This document shows, piece after piece, positions 19,690-29,284 of a stretch of DNA of 64,000 bases; the stretch's first letter is position 1, and every line of letters begins with the position of its first letter. The DNA lies in the NCBI GenBank assembly GCA_024234995.1, contig JACKNF010000006.1, positions 1 to 64,000 of the forward strand, in the 5' to 3' direction. The translations under genes were made by a program, and so were the position numbers. Origin of the DNA: Gammaproteobacteria bacterium (GTDB lineage: Bacteria > Pseudomonadota > Gammaproteobacteria > Competibacterales > Competibacteraceae). The notes beneath the pieces are model-generated. The model was not told where the DNA came from. It searched no databases and saw only the letters and a list, made by a program, of their open reading frames with translations.

Positions 19690-22389
19690 TCACTCTTCCA
19701 TCACCACCCGGAAACCGGTTAGCGCATCGCGGCTCTCAGGATTCCGGGGCAAGCGCTTGGCCGAGCGCAGATCGCCAGCTCCGTTATTCCAGGAGCCGCC
19801 GCGCGTAACCCGCTGGCCCTGGTTGGGCCGCTTGGCCGAACAGCGCTGTTCCTCACCTGCGTAGTTTGGATAGTATTCCGAGCAGGTCCATTCCCAGACA
19901 TTTCCAGCCACATCGTACAATCCTAGCGCGTTAGGCAAATAACTACCGGCCTCAGCGGTAACTGCATGACCATCATCCAGATTACCGATAGAAGCACCGG
20001 TCGGATCGTTACGGTCGGAAAAATTGGCATAGCGCGGGTCGATCAAGTTGCCCCAATAATACCGGGTAGCCGCGCCAGCACGGGCAGCGTATTCCCACTC
20101 GGCTTCCGTGGGCAAGCGGAAGTGTCTGCCAGTACCTGATTCCCAAGTAAGCCACTCAACGAACGCTTGCGCATCTTCCCAGTTCAGATTGACTGCCGGC
20201 TGTGTGTTCGCATCCAGCGAACGCCCCTGGAAAGAACCACTGCTGTGCTTGGATTTAAAACGCCGGAATTGGCCATTGGTCACCTCCGTTTTACCTATCC
20301 AGAAGCCTTTTACACAGGCTTGGTGGATCGATTCATCGCTACCGCGATCACGCTCGGTCAATGGACTACCCATATCAAAACAGCCACCTTCAACCCACAT
20401 CAATTCCATGCCCAAGGTACTGTCAGTAAAAGTCCGGGTAGCAGACACAGCGCCTTGTGCAGCACGTAACTCAGCCTGAACGGCAGCCAGTGCGGGATAC
20501 TGACGATCGATAGCCGATGCTTGATTCAAGGCGTTGCGGGCCTGATCCCACTCCCGGCGGGCGATGAATTTGCGGGCCTGATCAATATAACCTGTCAATT
20601 CCGCCTCGCGTTGCCGGGCTACCTCCTGAGCATGCTGCGCCATTGCTTCCTCTTGCTGTTTCTTCAAAGCAGCGGCTTCAAGCCGACGCTGCCCCTGAAT
20701 GGCTTGATAGTACTCATAAGAAAGCAAGCTGATCCCCGACAGCCCTGAAATGGCAAATGCGATTAACAACCCTCGTTTCCAGTTAACTGCCGGGGTACTG
20801 GCAGCGGAATCTGCTTGCTCGAACGCAACTTGTGATTTACTCAACGGCTGCTGGACAATCGCTTGCCCCACAGAAGGATTGGTTCGCGACCGGGGCGTTG
20901 AAAGCGGTTCTACCGGCTCTCCAGGGATGCTCGTAGAGGTTCGCCGTGAGGTCGTCCGTTTGGGTGAAACCTTTTTCAGATGTTCCAGTGCAGATTTCGG
21001 CGATCGCTTGAGTAACGATTCGGGCTCTTGCGGAGGGGCTTGTATGGCAGGCTCTGCCGGAGAGACTGCAGACTGGCCTTCGTCTAGATGCTCCCAAATG
21101 TTCTCCAGCATGGGCAAAGACAGATCGCTATCTGTGGACTGAAGCGGCGCAGATGATATTTCACTATCAACCGTCTCTGGCGGGACACGCGGTCCAATTT
21201 GATCTAGGGTCCAATCCAGAGGTTTAGGGGGTAAGGAACGCGCTTCATGCACACCGCTCTGCCCGGATCCATTGGGAACCGGCGGTTGAGAGGGTGCTAA
21301 GCGCCGCTTCGGCAGCAATGGAGATTCTTGCCCCAATACAGCCTGATCCGGCCAGTGGGTCGATGGCAGCGATGGTCCTGATCGCGGGGCAAGCGGCTCA
21401 AAACGCAATGAAGACGCCGATGAGGGTAGATCCAGCAAATCAGCCTTAATCGGTGGCACTTGGGAGAAATCGGCACGGTCATCGGATTGATCTACCGCTT
21501 GTAACGCCTGCCGCATAGCCGCTACGCTCTGAAAGCGGTCTTCGGGACGAACCGCCAACGCTTGATCAACAACTTGCAACAGCCCACGTGAATAGAGACC
21601 AGCACCGATTTCCATCGCTGGCTGGACTGGATCCTTAAGGACTCGACCAGGCGCCTCAATCGGTGGCGCACCGGTAATACAGCGGTACATGACAGCGCCG
21701 AGAGCATAGATATCAGTCCAGGGACCGTAATCCTCTCCAACGGTCACATATTGCTCAATCGGTGAATAGCCAGGCGTCACAACACTGGTAACACTGCGGG
21801 TGCGCCGGCCCAGTGCCTGACGGGCCGCGCCAAAATCAAGCAGCATGACATGCCCGTCGCGGCTGCGAATGTAGAGGTTGCTTGGCTTAAGATCCCGGTG
21901 CAAGTAATTCTGGCTGTGGACCGCTTCCAAAGCCGGCATAATATCGTTTAGTAACCGGTGCACCTCGTGCTCGGGGAGAATACCGCCCCGTTGCAACATA
22001 GCGCTCAGCGATTCACCATCCTCATACTCCATGACGATATAAGCGCTGCCATTCGCCGAAAAGTAATCCCGTACCCGCACGACACCCGGATGATTGACTT
22101 GCACCAAAATTTTGGCTTCATCGAGAAATCGTTCCAAACCCCATTGGTAACAAGGCGGTTCGCTCTGCCGGGCGGGGATCTGTCCTTGGGCATTCGGGCG
22201 GACGTTGATGCCATTGTGATCGCGATAGGCCCACTCCGCCGGAAAATACTCCTTGATAGCCACTTCGTTTTGCAGTGCTTCATGGATGGCCCGGTAGGTG
22301 ATGCCAAAACCGCCAGCACCTAACACCCCTTCAATCTGATAGCGATGCAGGTTGTAGCCGTTAGGTAAGGCGTTTGTCTCTTCAGTCAT
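19690..22389 (-). CDS. Ser/Thr protein kinase fused to a formylglycine-generating-enzyme-like (SUMF1) domain
   Basis: Residues 18-290 are a Hanks-type kinase: glycine loop VLGAGGFGITY, ATP lysine K46 in VAIKEYFP, catalytic HRDLKPSN and DFGAARQ. A proline- and serine-rich linker (about 300-530) follows. Next come one transmembrane helix (about 540-560), a short charged helix, and a C-terminal FGE-sulfatase/SUMF1-type domain (about 660-899) with MWVEGGCFDMGS, TEVTNGQF, LPTEAEWEYAARAG and TRGGSWNN. The last domain should face the periplasm. Many such domains in bacterial kinases serve as ligand-binding modules rather than enzymes. The PP2C phosphatase gene lies just upstream in the same direction, forming a kinase-phosphatase pair. 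Confidence 0.9.
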   Translation of the reverse strand: MTEETNALPNGYNLHRYQIEGVLGAGGFGITYRAIHEALQNEVAIKEYFPAEWAYRDHNGINVRPNAQGQIPARQSEPPCYQWGLERFLDEAKILVQVNHPGVVRVRDYFSANGSAYIVMEYEDGESLSAMLQRGGILPEHEVHRLLNDIMPALEAVHSQNYLHRDLKPSNLYIRSRDGHVMLLDFGAARQALGRRTRSVTSVVTPGYSPIEQYVTVGEDYGPWTDIYALGAVMYRCITGAPPIEAPGRVLKDPVQPAMEIGAGLYSRGLLQVVDQALAVRPEDRFQSVAAMRQALQAVDQSDDRADFSQVPPIKADLLDLPSSASSLRFEPLAPRSGPSLPSTHWPDQAVLGQESPLLPKRRLAPSQPPVPNGSGQSGVHEARSLPPKPLDWTLDQIGPRVPPETVDSEISSAPLQSTDSDLSLPMLENIWEHLDEGQSAVSPAEPAIQAPPQEPESLLKRSPKSALEHLKKVSPKRTTSRRTSTSIPGEPVEPLSTPRSRTNPSVGQAIVQQPLSKSQVAFEQADSAASTPAVNWKRGLLIAFAISGLSGISLLSYEYYQAIQGQRRLEAAALKKQQEEAMAQHAQEVARQREAELTGYIDQARKFIARREWDQARNALNQASAIDRQYPALAAVQAELRAAQGAVSATRTFTDSTLGMELMWVEGGCFDMGSPLTERDRGSDESIHQACVKGFWIGKTEVTNGQFRRFKSKHSSGSFQGRSLDANTQPAVNLNWEDAQAFVEWLTWESGTGRHFRLPTEAEWEYAARAGAATRYYWGNLIDPRYANFSDRNDPTGASIGNLDDGHAVTAEAGSYLPNALGLYDVAGNVWEWTCSEYYPNYAGEEQRCSAKRPNQGQRVTRGGSWNNGAGDLRSAKRLPRNPESRDALTGFRVVMEE

Positions 22390-22442
22390 CGGGCTGCCCT
22401 TTGCAGTGCAGTGGACGTTGCTGGCGCAATCGGTTAGCCCCC

Positions 22443-23309
22443 CTAGCGCTGGTTGCGATTGAGCAGCGATGCAAACCCCGCCGACAGCCAGTGTAACCAG
22501 CGCGGCACATCATGTGCCGTCTCTGCGTCTGCCCGCAGCAGCACCAATGTTGCATTATCGGCATCTGCACCACCACGCTGGACGGCCATATCAACCAACT
22601 GGCGAGCCGCCGCTGCCGGGCCACAATCCAGCGTTGCCGTCCAAAACTCATTTTCAGTGACATGTTCCCAGACACCGTCTGAACAGAGCGCTAGTAGATC
22701 ACCTGTCTGAATGACCAAATCACCCTGATCAAATCGCGGCAACTCCTCGCCGCCTAAGCAGCGGTAAAGCCGGTTTTGCGCCGGATGGGTACCCATCTCA
22801 GATTCCTGGATTTCACCAAGATCTGTCAGCAATTGCACAACAGAATGATCACGAGTGCGCATCAACCGGTGGCCATCCCGGAAATGATAGAGCCGGCTGT
22901 CCCCAATATTCAGCCAGTAAGCTTTTGCAGGCGCCAGCCAAACCATGACCAATGTGCTGCGGGCGGTTTCCGAGCGGCTGTTAATCACCTTATGCATTTG
23001 ATTGCACAGATGGTTAAGCGCTGCAGGAGGATCAGTTCCTAAAGATGCTGGCGGATCTAAAATGAAATGGCGGGCGATATCGATAGCAATTTGCGCACCT
23101 AAAGCACCCTCCCGGTGCCCTCCCATTCCATCTGCAACAATCGCCAGCAATCCTTCCTGGCTGTGCGGCTGAAAAAATCCCCAGCGATCCTGTTGTTCAC
23201 TACGTCCCCCCAAATGACTAGCAACCCCTCGTTCCCAAAGGATAGATTGGCCAGACTCTTGGATGGAAGACTTTAAAGACGGGGCGGAACCGGTAGTCAT
23301 TCGCTTCAT
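22443..23309 (-). CDS. PP2C-family Ser/Thr protein phosphatase
   Basis: This is a metal-dependent phosphatase of the PPM/PP2C type that would reverse the neighbouring kinase. Visible metal-site motifs are RSEQQDRWG (about 35-43), VADGMGGHREGALGAQ, NIGDSRLYHFRDG, LCSDGVWEHV and DADNATLVL. The start at 23309 is preferred because an upstream in-frame ATG at 23336 lies inside a tandem hairpin repeat. The gene ends 53 bp before the kinase start, so co-transcription is likely. Confidence 0.88.
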   Translation of the reverse strand: MKRMTTGSAPSLKSSIQESGQSILWERGVASHLGGRSEQQDRWGFFQPHSQEGLLAIVADGMGGHREGALGAQIAIDIARHFILDPPASLGTDPPAALNHLCNQMHKVINSRSETARSTLVMVWLAPAKAYWLNIGDSRLYHFRDGHRLMRTRDHSVVQLLTDLGEIQESEMGTHPAQNRLYRCLGGEELPRFDQGDLVIQTGDLLALCSDGVWEHVTENEFWTATLDCGPAAAARQLVDMAVQRGGADADNATLVLLRADAETAHDVPRWLHWLSAGFASLLNRNQR

Positions 23310-23323
23310 GATCACTATGATTT

Positions 23324-23377
23324 GTGGGTTCGGCATCAGCCGAACAGCGGATCTTGTTCGCCTAAAGGCGAACCCAC
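23324..23377. repeat. Tandem hairpin (REP-like) element
   Basis: Two perfect 7-bp hairpins, GTTCGGC-ATCA-GCCGAAC and GTTCGCC-TAAA-GGCGAAC, lie 10 bp apart. An outer pair GTGGGTTCG/CGAACCCAC encloses both. The element sits upstream of the PP2C gene. The arrangement resembles repetitive extragenic palindromes in paired form. Confidence 0.5.
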
Positions 23378-23527
23378 ATCAAAATCGGGAGCCGGTATCG
23401 CACCAGCGATACTCCGGCACTCCCTCCCTAATTTGTTATTATGTAACCGCCAATTACAGCCAGACAAGTCAAAACCTCGCCTGCAACCGGTGGTTCTAGC
23501 TGAACATCCCATGAGCGCGCGAACATC

Positions 23528-23992
23528 CTACAACAAGTTGAGCACTTCCTGCGCATGATTAGCGCAATCAGGCTTATCAAGGATGTGGGCAATGTGGCCG
23601 CTTTCATCAATAAGGTAGGTGATACGGCTCGCCACACCAAACAGGCTCGCGGTTGTCCCCATCAGCCCGCCGCTACCGATGGCACCATAAGCCCGGCTAA
23701 CCGCGCCGTCGGTGTCCGCGATCAGCGGGAAGCTGATATTGTACTTTTCGGTAAAACGCTGATGAGAGGCGACATCCTGGGTGGAAACCCCAAGAATAGC
23801 TGCATCTTTATCCTGGATTTCCTGATAATGGTCGCGCAGGGAACACGCTTGTTTCGTGCAGCCAGGGGTATCGTCCATCGGATAGAAGTACAGCACCAGT
23901 TTCTGACCAAAATAATCAGATAATTTGACCGTGCTATTATCAGTGGCCGTTGCGGTGAATTGGGGGGCTGGATCGCCAATTTTCAATTTCAT
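23528..23992 (-). CDS. bcp: Thiol peroxidase Bcp (atypical/1-Cys-2-Cys peroxiredoxin Q)
   Basis: This is a PrxQ/Bcp peroxiredoxin that reduces hydrogen peroxide and organic hydroperoxides in the cytoplasm. From the ATG at 23992 (MKLKIGDPAPQF) it is 154 residues. The peroxidatic cysteine is C45 in PMDDTPGCTKQAC and the probable resolving cysteine is C50, as in E. coli Bcp. GAAGAG lies just upstream of the start; the further in-frame ATG at 24022 adds a non-conserved leader. Confidence 0.93.
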   Translation of the reverse strand: MKLKIGDPAPQFTATATDNSTVKLSDYFGQKLVLYFYPMDDTPGCTKQACSLRDHYQEIQDKDAAILGVSTQDVASHQRFTEKYNISFPLIADTDGAVSRAYGAIGSGGLMGTTASLFGVASRITYLIDESGHIAHILDKPDCANHAQEVLNLL

Positions 23993-24083
23993 TGCTCTTC
24001 TCTCACGGGTGGTTTCAAACAAGTTCGCGGGGTTAATACCTCCAGGATTCTGTCACGCGAACGCTGGCAGGACCCTGAAATTA

Positions 24084-26069
24084 CTACCAGTAAATACCTC
24101 GTGTGAACTGTGCAAAGGAGATTTGTTCCAGAGAGGGTTCCTGGAGTTCAGATTGTGATCCCTTGGCAGCAGACGATTCGGGAAACAGCCGGAACGCTGT
24201 ATTCATGATCACTGCATACACTTTAGGCGCTACGGCGTGGAGCACCTGGGCAAAGACCCCGGTCCGGGTAGCAATGCGCTCCGGCCGGTAAATGATCGCT
24301 TGAATGATGAGATCGCCAGCTTCGTCCGGGCTGAGTGCCGGCACATGCTGGTAAATTTTCGTCGGCGCGATCATTGGCGTGCGCACCAATGGCATGTTAA
24401 TGGTCGTGAACTCAATGCCGCTGTCGGAGAATTCAGCCGCTGCGCAGCGGGCAAAGGCGTCCAGCGCTGCCTTTGAGGCGACGTAAGCTGAGAAACGCGG
24501 CGCGTTGCTGAGCACCCCTATCGATGAGATATTGATGATGTGCCCGCGTTTTTTAGCCATCATGCAAGGGATAAAACCCATAATCAATCGCAGCGCGCCA
24601 AAGTAGTTGAGCTGCATGGTGCGTTCGTAGTCATGAAAACGTTCCAGCGAGTTCTCAATCGCCCGGCGAATCGAGCGGCCAGCGTTATTAACCAGAATAT
24701 CCACCCCGCCATGATCGTCCAACACCTGCTGGATCAACGCATCGCAGGATGCAAGATCGGCCACATCCGCCGTGTAAACGTAAGCGGTACCACCACGTTC
24801 CTGAATTTCCCGCTGGGTTTCCAACAGCTTTTCTTCAGTGCGAGCGACGATCAGGGTTTTAGCGCCCGCCTCGGCGATCTTAAGAGCAGCAGCCTTGCCG
24901 ATACCTGAAGAGGCCCCGGTAATCAAGACGACTTTATCCCTCACCGCCCCGCTCAGGGTGTGATCAACAAACAGGTCAGGGTCAAGGTGGCGTTCCCAGT
25001 AATCCCAGAGCTTCCAGGCGTAGGTTTCCAAGGGAGGCACGGCAATATCCGTCCCCTGAAGCGCTTTCAGCGTCTCACGGCAATCGAAGCGGGTCGGATA
25101 ATTGATCAAACCCAGCACATCGGACGGAATACCGAGATCCTTGAGAATTTGATCCTTGATCCGCCGCACCGGTTTGAGCTGTGACAACCCGGCCTTGATG
25201 ATTTCCGGCACGAAGGCGAACATCAGTGCGTTAAACCGCAGCGTCATCTCCGGCGCATGAGCGGCGCGCGCGAATAGGTTGAGGATATCGCCTACCCGGT
25301 GCGGCTGCGGATCCACCAGGTGAAAGCATTGACCATCCAGACCCGGCTGATGAGCGATATGGTCCATGGCGTCGGCAACGAAGTTAACCGGCACCAGATT
25401 CAGGCGGCCCCCTTCGATGCCAATCATTGGCATCCAGGGCGGCAGCAAGCTGCGCAGCTTCTGAATCAGTTTAAAAAAGTAGTATGGACCGTCGATTTTA
25501 TCCATTTCGCCGGTGCGCGAATCACCGACCACTGCGCCGGGCCGGTAGACCCGCCAAGGCCGGGAGCACTCGCGACGAACAATCCTTTCTGATTCGTGCT
25601 TGGTGCGATAATAGGGATTATCAAGCACTTCAGCCTCTTCAAACATATCCTCACGGAATACGCCTTCATACAGGCCAGCGGCCGCAATCGAGCTGGTCAG
25701 ATGGAAACAGCCAGCCTCGATGGCCTCAGCAAAGGCGACCACGTTGCGAGTGCCCTGGATATTGACCTGTTCCTGGATCTTGGCGCTGGCCTTGAGATCG
25801 TAAATTGCCGCCAGATGGAACAGGTGATCAATATGCCCCTTGAGCCGGGCCAGATCACGGTCCGAAACGCCAAGCTGCGGTTGCGTCAGGTCCCCGATGA
25901 CCGGAATGCTACGGTCAGCATTCCGGCCCCAGCGGTGATGCAATGCCTCCACCATTGATAAATCACGTTCCAGCATCAAGTAGTAGACCACGCTATCCGG
26001 GCGTTGCAGCAATTTTTCGACGAGGCGGCGGCCGATAAAGCCGGATGCGCCGGTAACAAAGTAATTCAT
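24084..26069 (-). CDS. Double short-chain dehydrogenase/reductase (extended SDR fused to classical SDR)
   Basis: This 661-residue protein carries two complete nucleotide-binding SDR units. The N-terminal extended SDR has TGASGFIGRRL (about 6-16) and a YRTKHESERIV active-site region, like thioester-reductase or epimerase domains. A linker runs from about 330 to 370. The C-terminal classical SDR has VLITGASSGIGKA (about 380-392), NNAGRS and YVASKAALDAFA as the YxxxK site. The layout matches the PRK07201-type SDRs associated with lipid metabolism, possibly acyl-CoA reduction; the substrate is unknown. The start at 26069 (MNYFVTGASG) is chosen over one 36 bp upstream. fadD lies divergently. Confidence 0.85.
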   Translation of the reverse strand: MNYFVTGASGFIGRRLVEKLLQRPDSVVYYLMLERDLSMVEALHHRWGRNADRSIPVIGDLTQPQLGVSDRDLARLKGHIDHLFHLAAIYDLKASAKIQEQVNIQGTRNVVAFAEAIEAGCFHLTSSIAAAGLYEGVFREDMFEEAEVLDNPYYRTKHESERIVRRECSRPWRVYRPGAVVGDSRTGEMDKIDGPYYFFKLIQKLRSLLPPWMPMIGIEGGRLNLVPVNFVADAMDHIAHQPGLDGQCFHLVDPQPHRVGDILNLFARAAHAPEMTLRFNALMFAFVPEIIKAGLSQLKPVRRIKDQILKDLGIPSDVLGLINYPTRFDCRETLKALQGTDIAVPPLETYAWKLWDYWERHLDPDLFVDHTLSGAVRDKVVLITGASSGIGKAAALKIAEAGAKTLIVARTEEKLLETQREIQERGGTAYVYTADVADLASCDALIQQVLDDHGGVDILVNNAGRSIRRAIENSLERFHDYERTMQLNYFGALRLIMGFIPCMMAKKRGHIINISSIGVLSNAPRFSAYVASKAALDAFARCAAAEFSDSGIEFTTINMPLVRTPMIAPTKIYQHVPALSPDEAGDLIIQAIIYRPERIATRTGVFAQVLHAVAPKVYAVIMNTAFRLFPESSAAKGSQSELQEPSLEQISFAQFTRGIYW

Positions 26070-26350
26070 GTCGTTGCGGCTCCACGGAAGTGGCATTAGT
26101 GGCATTCTAGTAAGGATTAAACAATTATAGATTTCGGGATGCTGAAAATCTTTACTGTGCAGACTGAAAGAATCCTGTCAACCGGTACCGGCCCCAAGTC
26201 TATTGAGGACGACTGGCATGAATCCTAACTAGAAGCCGTAACGAACCGGGTGCCGGTCCGGCAAATGGACCGGTTGCCTCACCTGTCAAGCCAAAATCGA
26301 TGACAGCAACAAGACTTAATGACTGCTACGAATGACCAAAGGAGAAGAAT

Positions 26351-28018
26351 ATGGAAAGAATCTGGCTGAAAGAATATCCGCCGGAAGTGCCTGCGGATAT
26401 CGACCTGACCGAGTTTTCTTCGCTAAAGGATATTCTCGAAAAGAGCTGTCAACGGTTTGCCGGTTTACCGGCCTACTCCAACATGGGCACGACACTCCGC
26501 TACCGGGATATCGACCGGCTCAGCCGTGATTTCGGCGCTTGGCTGCAAAGCCTGGGACTGGGCAAGGGCGAACGGATTGCCATCATGATGCCCAACATCC
26601 TGCAATACCCAATTGCCTTATTTGGCGCGTTGCGGATAGGATTGACCGTAGTGAATGTCAATCCGCTTTACACCGCCCGTGAGCTGGAGCATCAACTTAA
26701 GGATTCTGGGACTCAGGTCATCGTCATCATCGAGAACTTTGCCCATACCCTCGAAGAAGTGCTGGATAAAACATCAGTCAAAGCGGTGGTGACCACACAG
26801 TTGGGCGACTTACTCCCGTTTCCCAAACGGCTATTTGTCAATTTCGTAGTCAAACGGATCAAGAAGATGGTGCCACCCTGGCATATCCCTGGCACGATCC
26901 CCTTTCAACGGACCTTGACGGAAGGCGCAAAACGAACCCTGACCGATGTGCCGCTAACCCATGACGATTTGGCGTTCCTGCAATATACCGGCGGCACGAC
27001 CGGCGTCTCCAAGGGAGCGATGCTGACCCACGGCAACCTGGTAGCGAATCTGCAACAGGCGTCAGCGTGGCTGCGGCCTTGTTCCAAGCCAGCAGAAGAG
27101 ACCATTATTACTGCCTTGCCGCTGTATCATATCTTCTCACTGATGGCCAATTGCCTGACCTTCATGAAACTGGGCGGTCACAATATCCTCATCACCAATC
27201 CCCGTGACATGCCAGGCTTTGTTAAAGAACTGCGCCGGATCCGGTTCACGGCCATGACAGGAGTCAACACCCTGTTCAATGGTCTGCTACACACACCGGG
27301 TTTCGATCAACTGGATTTCAGTGCTTTTAAGATCGCCCTGGGCGGCGGCATGGCAGTGCAACGGGCCGTCGCGGAAAACTGGAAGAAGGTAACCGGCACA
27401 CCGTTGATCGAAGCCTATGGCTTAACCGAAACCTCGCCTGCCGCCTGCATTAATCCGCTGACCCTGCCAGCCTATAACGGCAGTATCGGTTTGCCGGTTT
27501 CTTCGACTGAATTATCGATCCGCGACGATGAGGACCGGGAGATGGGCACCGGTCCAGATCAAATTGGCGAGATTTGTCTACGTGGTCCGCAGGTGATGCG
27601 CGGTTACTGGCAGCGGCCTGAGGAAACCGCCAAGGTGATGACCCAAGATGGCTATCTGCGCACGGGCGACATTGGTTATGTGGACGAGCGCGGCTATGTG
27701 CGTATCGTCGACCGCAAGAAAGATATGATCCTGGTGTCCGGCTTTAACGTCTATCCCAATGAAATCGAGGATATCGTGATGCTGCATCCGGGGGTGCAAG
27801 AAGCGGCGGCTGTCGGAGTGCCCGATGAGAAATCCGGTGAAGCGGTCAAAATCGTAGTTGTCAAAAAAGATCCGGCGCTGACCGCCCAAGCGCTTATCGA
27901 GCATTGCCATCAGCACTTGACTAATTACAAAGTGCCGCGCCGTGTCGAATTCCGTGATGAACTGCCCAAGAGCAACGTCGGCAAGATCCTGCGGCGATTG
28001 CTGCGGGAGAATCATTAA
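26351..28018 (+). CDS. fadD: Long-chain fatty-acid-CoA ligase
   Basis: This is an ANL-superfamily ligase that activates fatty acids to acyl-CoA using ATP, feeding the beta-oxidation genes upstream. Its 555 residues are typical of FadD. The AMP-binding signature is YTGGTTGVSKGAMLTHGN (about 216-233). Further motifs are YGLTETSPAA, the fatty-acid signature around GYLRTGDIGYVDERGYVRI, DRKKDMILVSGFNVYP and the catalytic lysine in PKSNVGKILRR near the C-terminus. GGAGAAG precedes the ATG. Confidence 0.93.
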   Translation: MERIWLKEYPPEVPADIDLTEFSSLKDILEKSCQRFAGLPAYSNMGTTLRYRDIDRLSRDFGAWLQSLGLGKGERIAIMMPNILQYPIALFGALRIGLTVVNVNPLYTARELEHQLKDSGTQVIVIIENFAHTLEEVLDKTSVKAVVTTQLGDLLPFPKRLFVNFVVKRIKKMVPPWHIPGTIPFQRTLTEGAKRTLTDVPLTHDDLAFLQYTGGTTGVSKGAMLTHGNLVANLQQASAWLRPCSKPAEETIITALPLYHIFSLMANCLTFMKLGGHNILITNPRDMPGFVKELRRIRFTAMTGVNTLFNGLLHTPGFDQLDFSAFKIALGGGMAVQRAVAENWKKVTGTPLIEAYGLTETSPAACINPLTLPAYNGSIGLPVSSTELSIRDDEDREMGTGPDQIGEICLRGPQVMRGYWQRPEETAKVMTQDGYLRTGDIGYVDERGYVRIVDRKKDMILVSGFNVYPNEIEDIVMLHPGVQEAAAVGVPDEKSGEAVKIVVVKKDPALTAQALIEHCHQHLTNYKVPRRVEFRDELPKSNVGKILRRLLRENH

Positions 28019-28253
28019 GGTAATACCCATGACTGCACAGGTTTCACGCTGTTGGCTGTAGGCCACAGGCCGGGCAAAATGCGCTTTTGTGTTTCATCCG
28101 TAAGACTTAAGAATGCTTATATGACATTCATGAGGCAATTATGCTGTTGAATAAGTAATTAAACCTCCAAATTTTTTCTTATTTTTGAATTCTTAGCCAC
28201 TTGTTTTGTGACATCGGCTTCTGCGATGCTAAAAGAAAATTCAGCATGGAGTC

Positions 28254-29195
28254 ATGTCTACTACCCCAACCCTATCGCTGGCCCGCTACCGGCTCAGTTT
28301 CCGCGCCACTGTTGATTTGCGGCTGCCCGCCTATACCGGGTCTGCTTGGCGTGGCGCGTTTGGCCATGCTCTCAGGCGTCTAGTGTGCGTCACCCGTGAA
28401 CCGGCCTGTCCACCCTGCTTGCTCTATCGCTCCTGCATCTATCCTTATCTGTTCGAGACCCCGCCCGATCCGCGCACCGGCAAGCTGACCAAGTACACGG
28501 CTGCACCGCATCCTTATGGACTGATTCCCCATGATCGCGGCGGGATCATCGCCGCAGGCGAGACGTTGACCCTGGATGTCCATCTGTTCGGTCACGGGAA
28601 CCGCCATCTGCCTTATGTGATTCATGCCCTGAACCGGGCCGGACAACAGGGGTTGGGTCAAAATCGCGGCAGGCTGGAATTACTCCACGTTGCCCAAGCA
28701 GATGGCGAGAACTGGCCCATCATCTACACGCCGGGCAGCCCTCTATCGCCCATACCGCCAACGATCCCCGCAGCGCCGCCCTGTCCTGAGCGGCTGACGC
28801 TGCGTTTGCTGACGCCGTTACGCCTGACCAGTAAGAACCGGCTGGTCTCGCAGGACCGTTTCCAGTTTCATCACCTGTTTTCCAGTTTGTTACGGCGGAT
28901 TTCCCTGCTGACTGCTTTTCATACCGATGACCCTTTGGAGACCGGCTTTGCCGGCTTGACGCAAGCCGCCCGCGCCCAGGAACTGCGCCGTGCCCGCCTG
29001 CACTGGCATGAGTGGACGCGCTACTCCTCGCGCCAGGATGCGCTGGTGAAAATGGGCGGGCTGGCCGGCGAGATCGAAGTCAATGGACCGGATTTAGAAC
29101 TTTTCTGGCCCTACCTGTGGCTCGGGCAGTGGACCCTTGCGGGCAAAGGCGCAGTGATGGGTTTGGGCCGCTACGAATTGATCACCCATGAGTAA
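28254..29195 (+). CDS. cas6: CRISPR endoribonuclease Cas6
   Basis: This is a Cas6-family RAMP protein (313 residues) that cuts pre-crRNA within repeats. The C-terminal half carries the Cas6 fold with TRYSSRQDALVKMGGLAGEI and the glycine-rich GKGAVMGLGRYEL near the end. An N-terminal CPPCLLYRSCIY cysteine cluster is seen, as in many Cas6 proteins of this subgroup. It opens the CRISPR island. The array repeats have a stem followed by ATTAAGAC, so cutting would leave the usual 8-nt 5' handle. Confidence 0.88.
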   Translation: MSTTPTLSLARYRLSFRATVDLRLPAYTGSAWRGAFGHALRRLVCVTREPACPPCLLYRSCIYPYLFETPPDPRTGKLTKYTAAPHPYGLIPHDRGGIIAAGETLTLDVHLFGHGNRHLPYVIHALNRAGQQGLGQNRGRLELLHVAQADGENWPIIYTPGSPLSPIPPTIPAAPPCPERLTLRLLTPLRLTSKNRLVSQDRFQFHHLFSSLLRRISLLTAFHTDDPLETGFAGLTQAARAQELRRARLHWHEWTRYSSRQDALVKMGGLAGEIEVNGPDLELFWPYLWLGQWTLAGKGAVMGLGRYELITHE

Positions 29196-29202
29196 CAGCG
29201 GC

Positions 29203-29214
29203 GGCAAGCTTGCC
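29203..29214. repeat. Palindrome GGCAAGCTTGCC (copy 1 of 3)
   Basis: This perfect 12-bp palindrome lies just after the cas6 stop. The same palindrome, extended to CGGCAAGCTTGCCG, follows the NE0113-family gene at 30424-30437 and the CARF-HEPN gene at 41682-41695. In all three cases it lies within about 40 bp of a stop codon, so it may be a transcript-end or mRNA-stability element. Confidence 0.45.
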
Positions 29215-29284
29215 AGCTCCGCCTTTACCCATCACCAAGCGTACTGTTACGACCCATCCATTGTGTTGTCAGGAGGCCGCCTGG

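Noticed and set aside
26043..26054. Self-target of spacer 5 in the SDR gene
   Set aside because: Only a 12-base match (GGATGCGCCGGT) is shared and the rest differs; too short for targeting.
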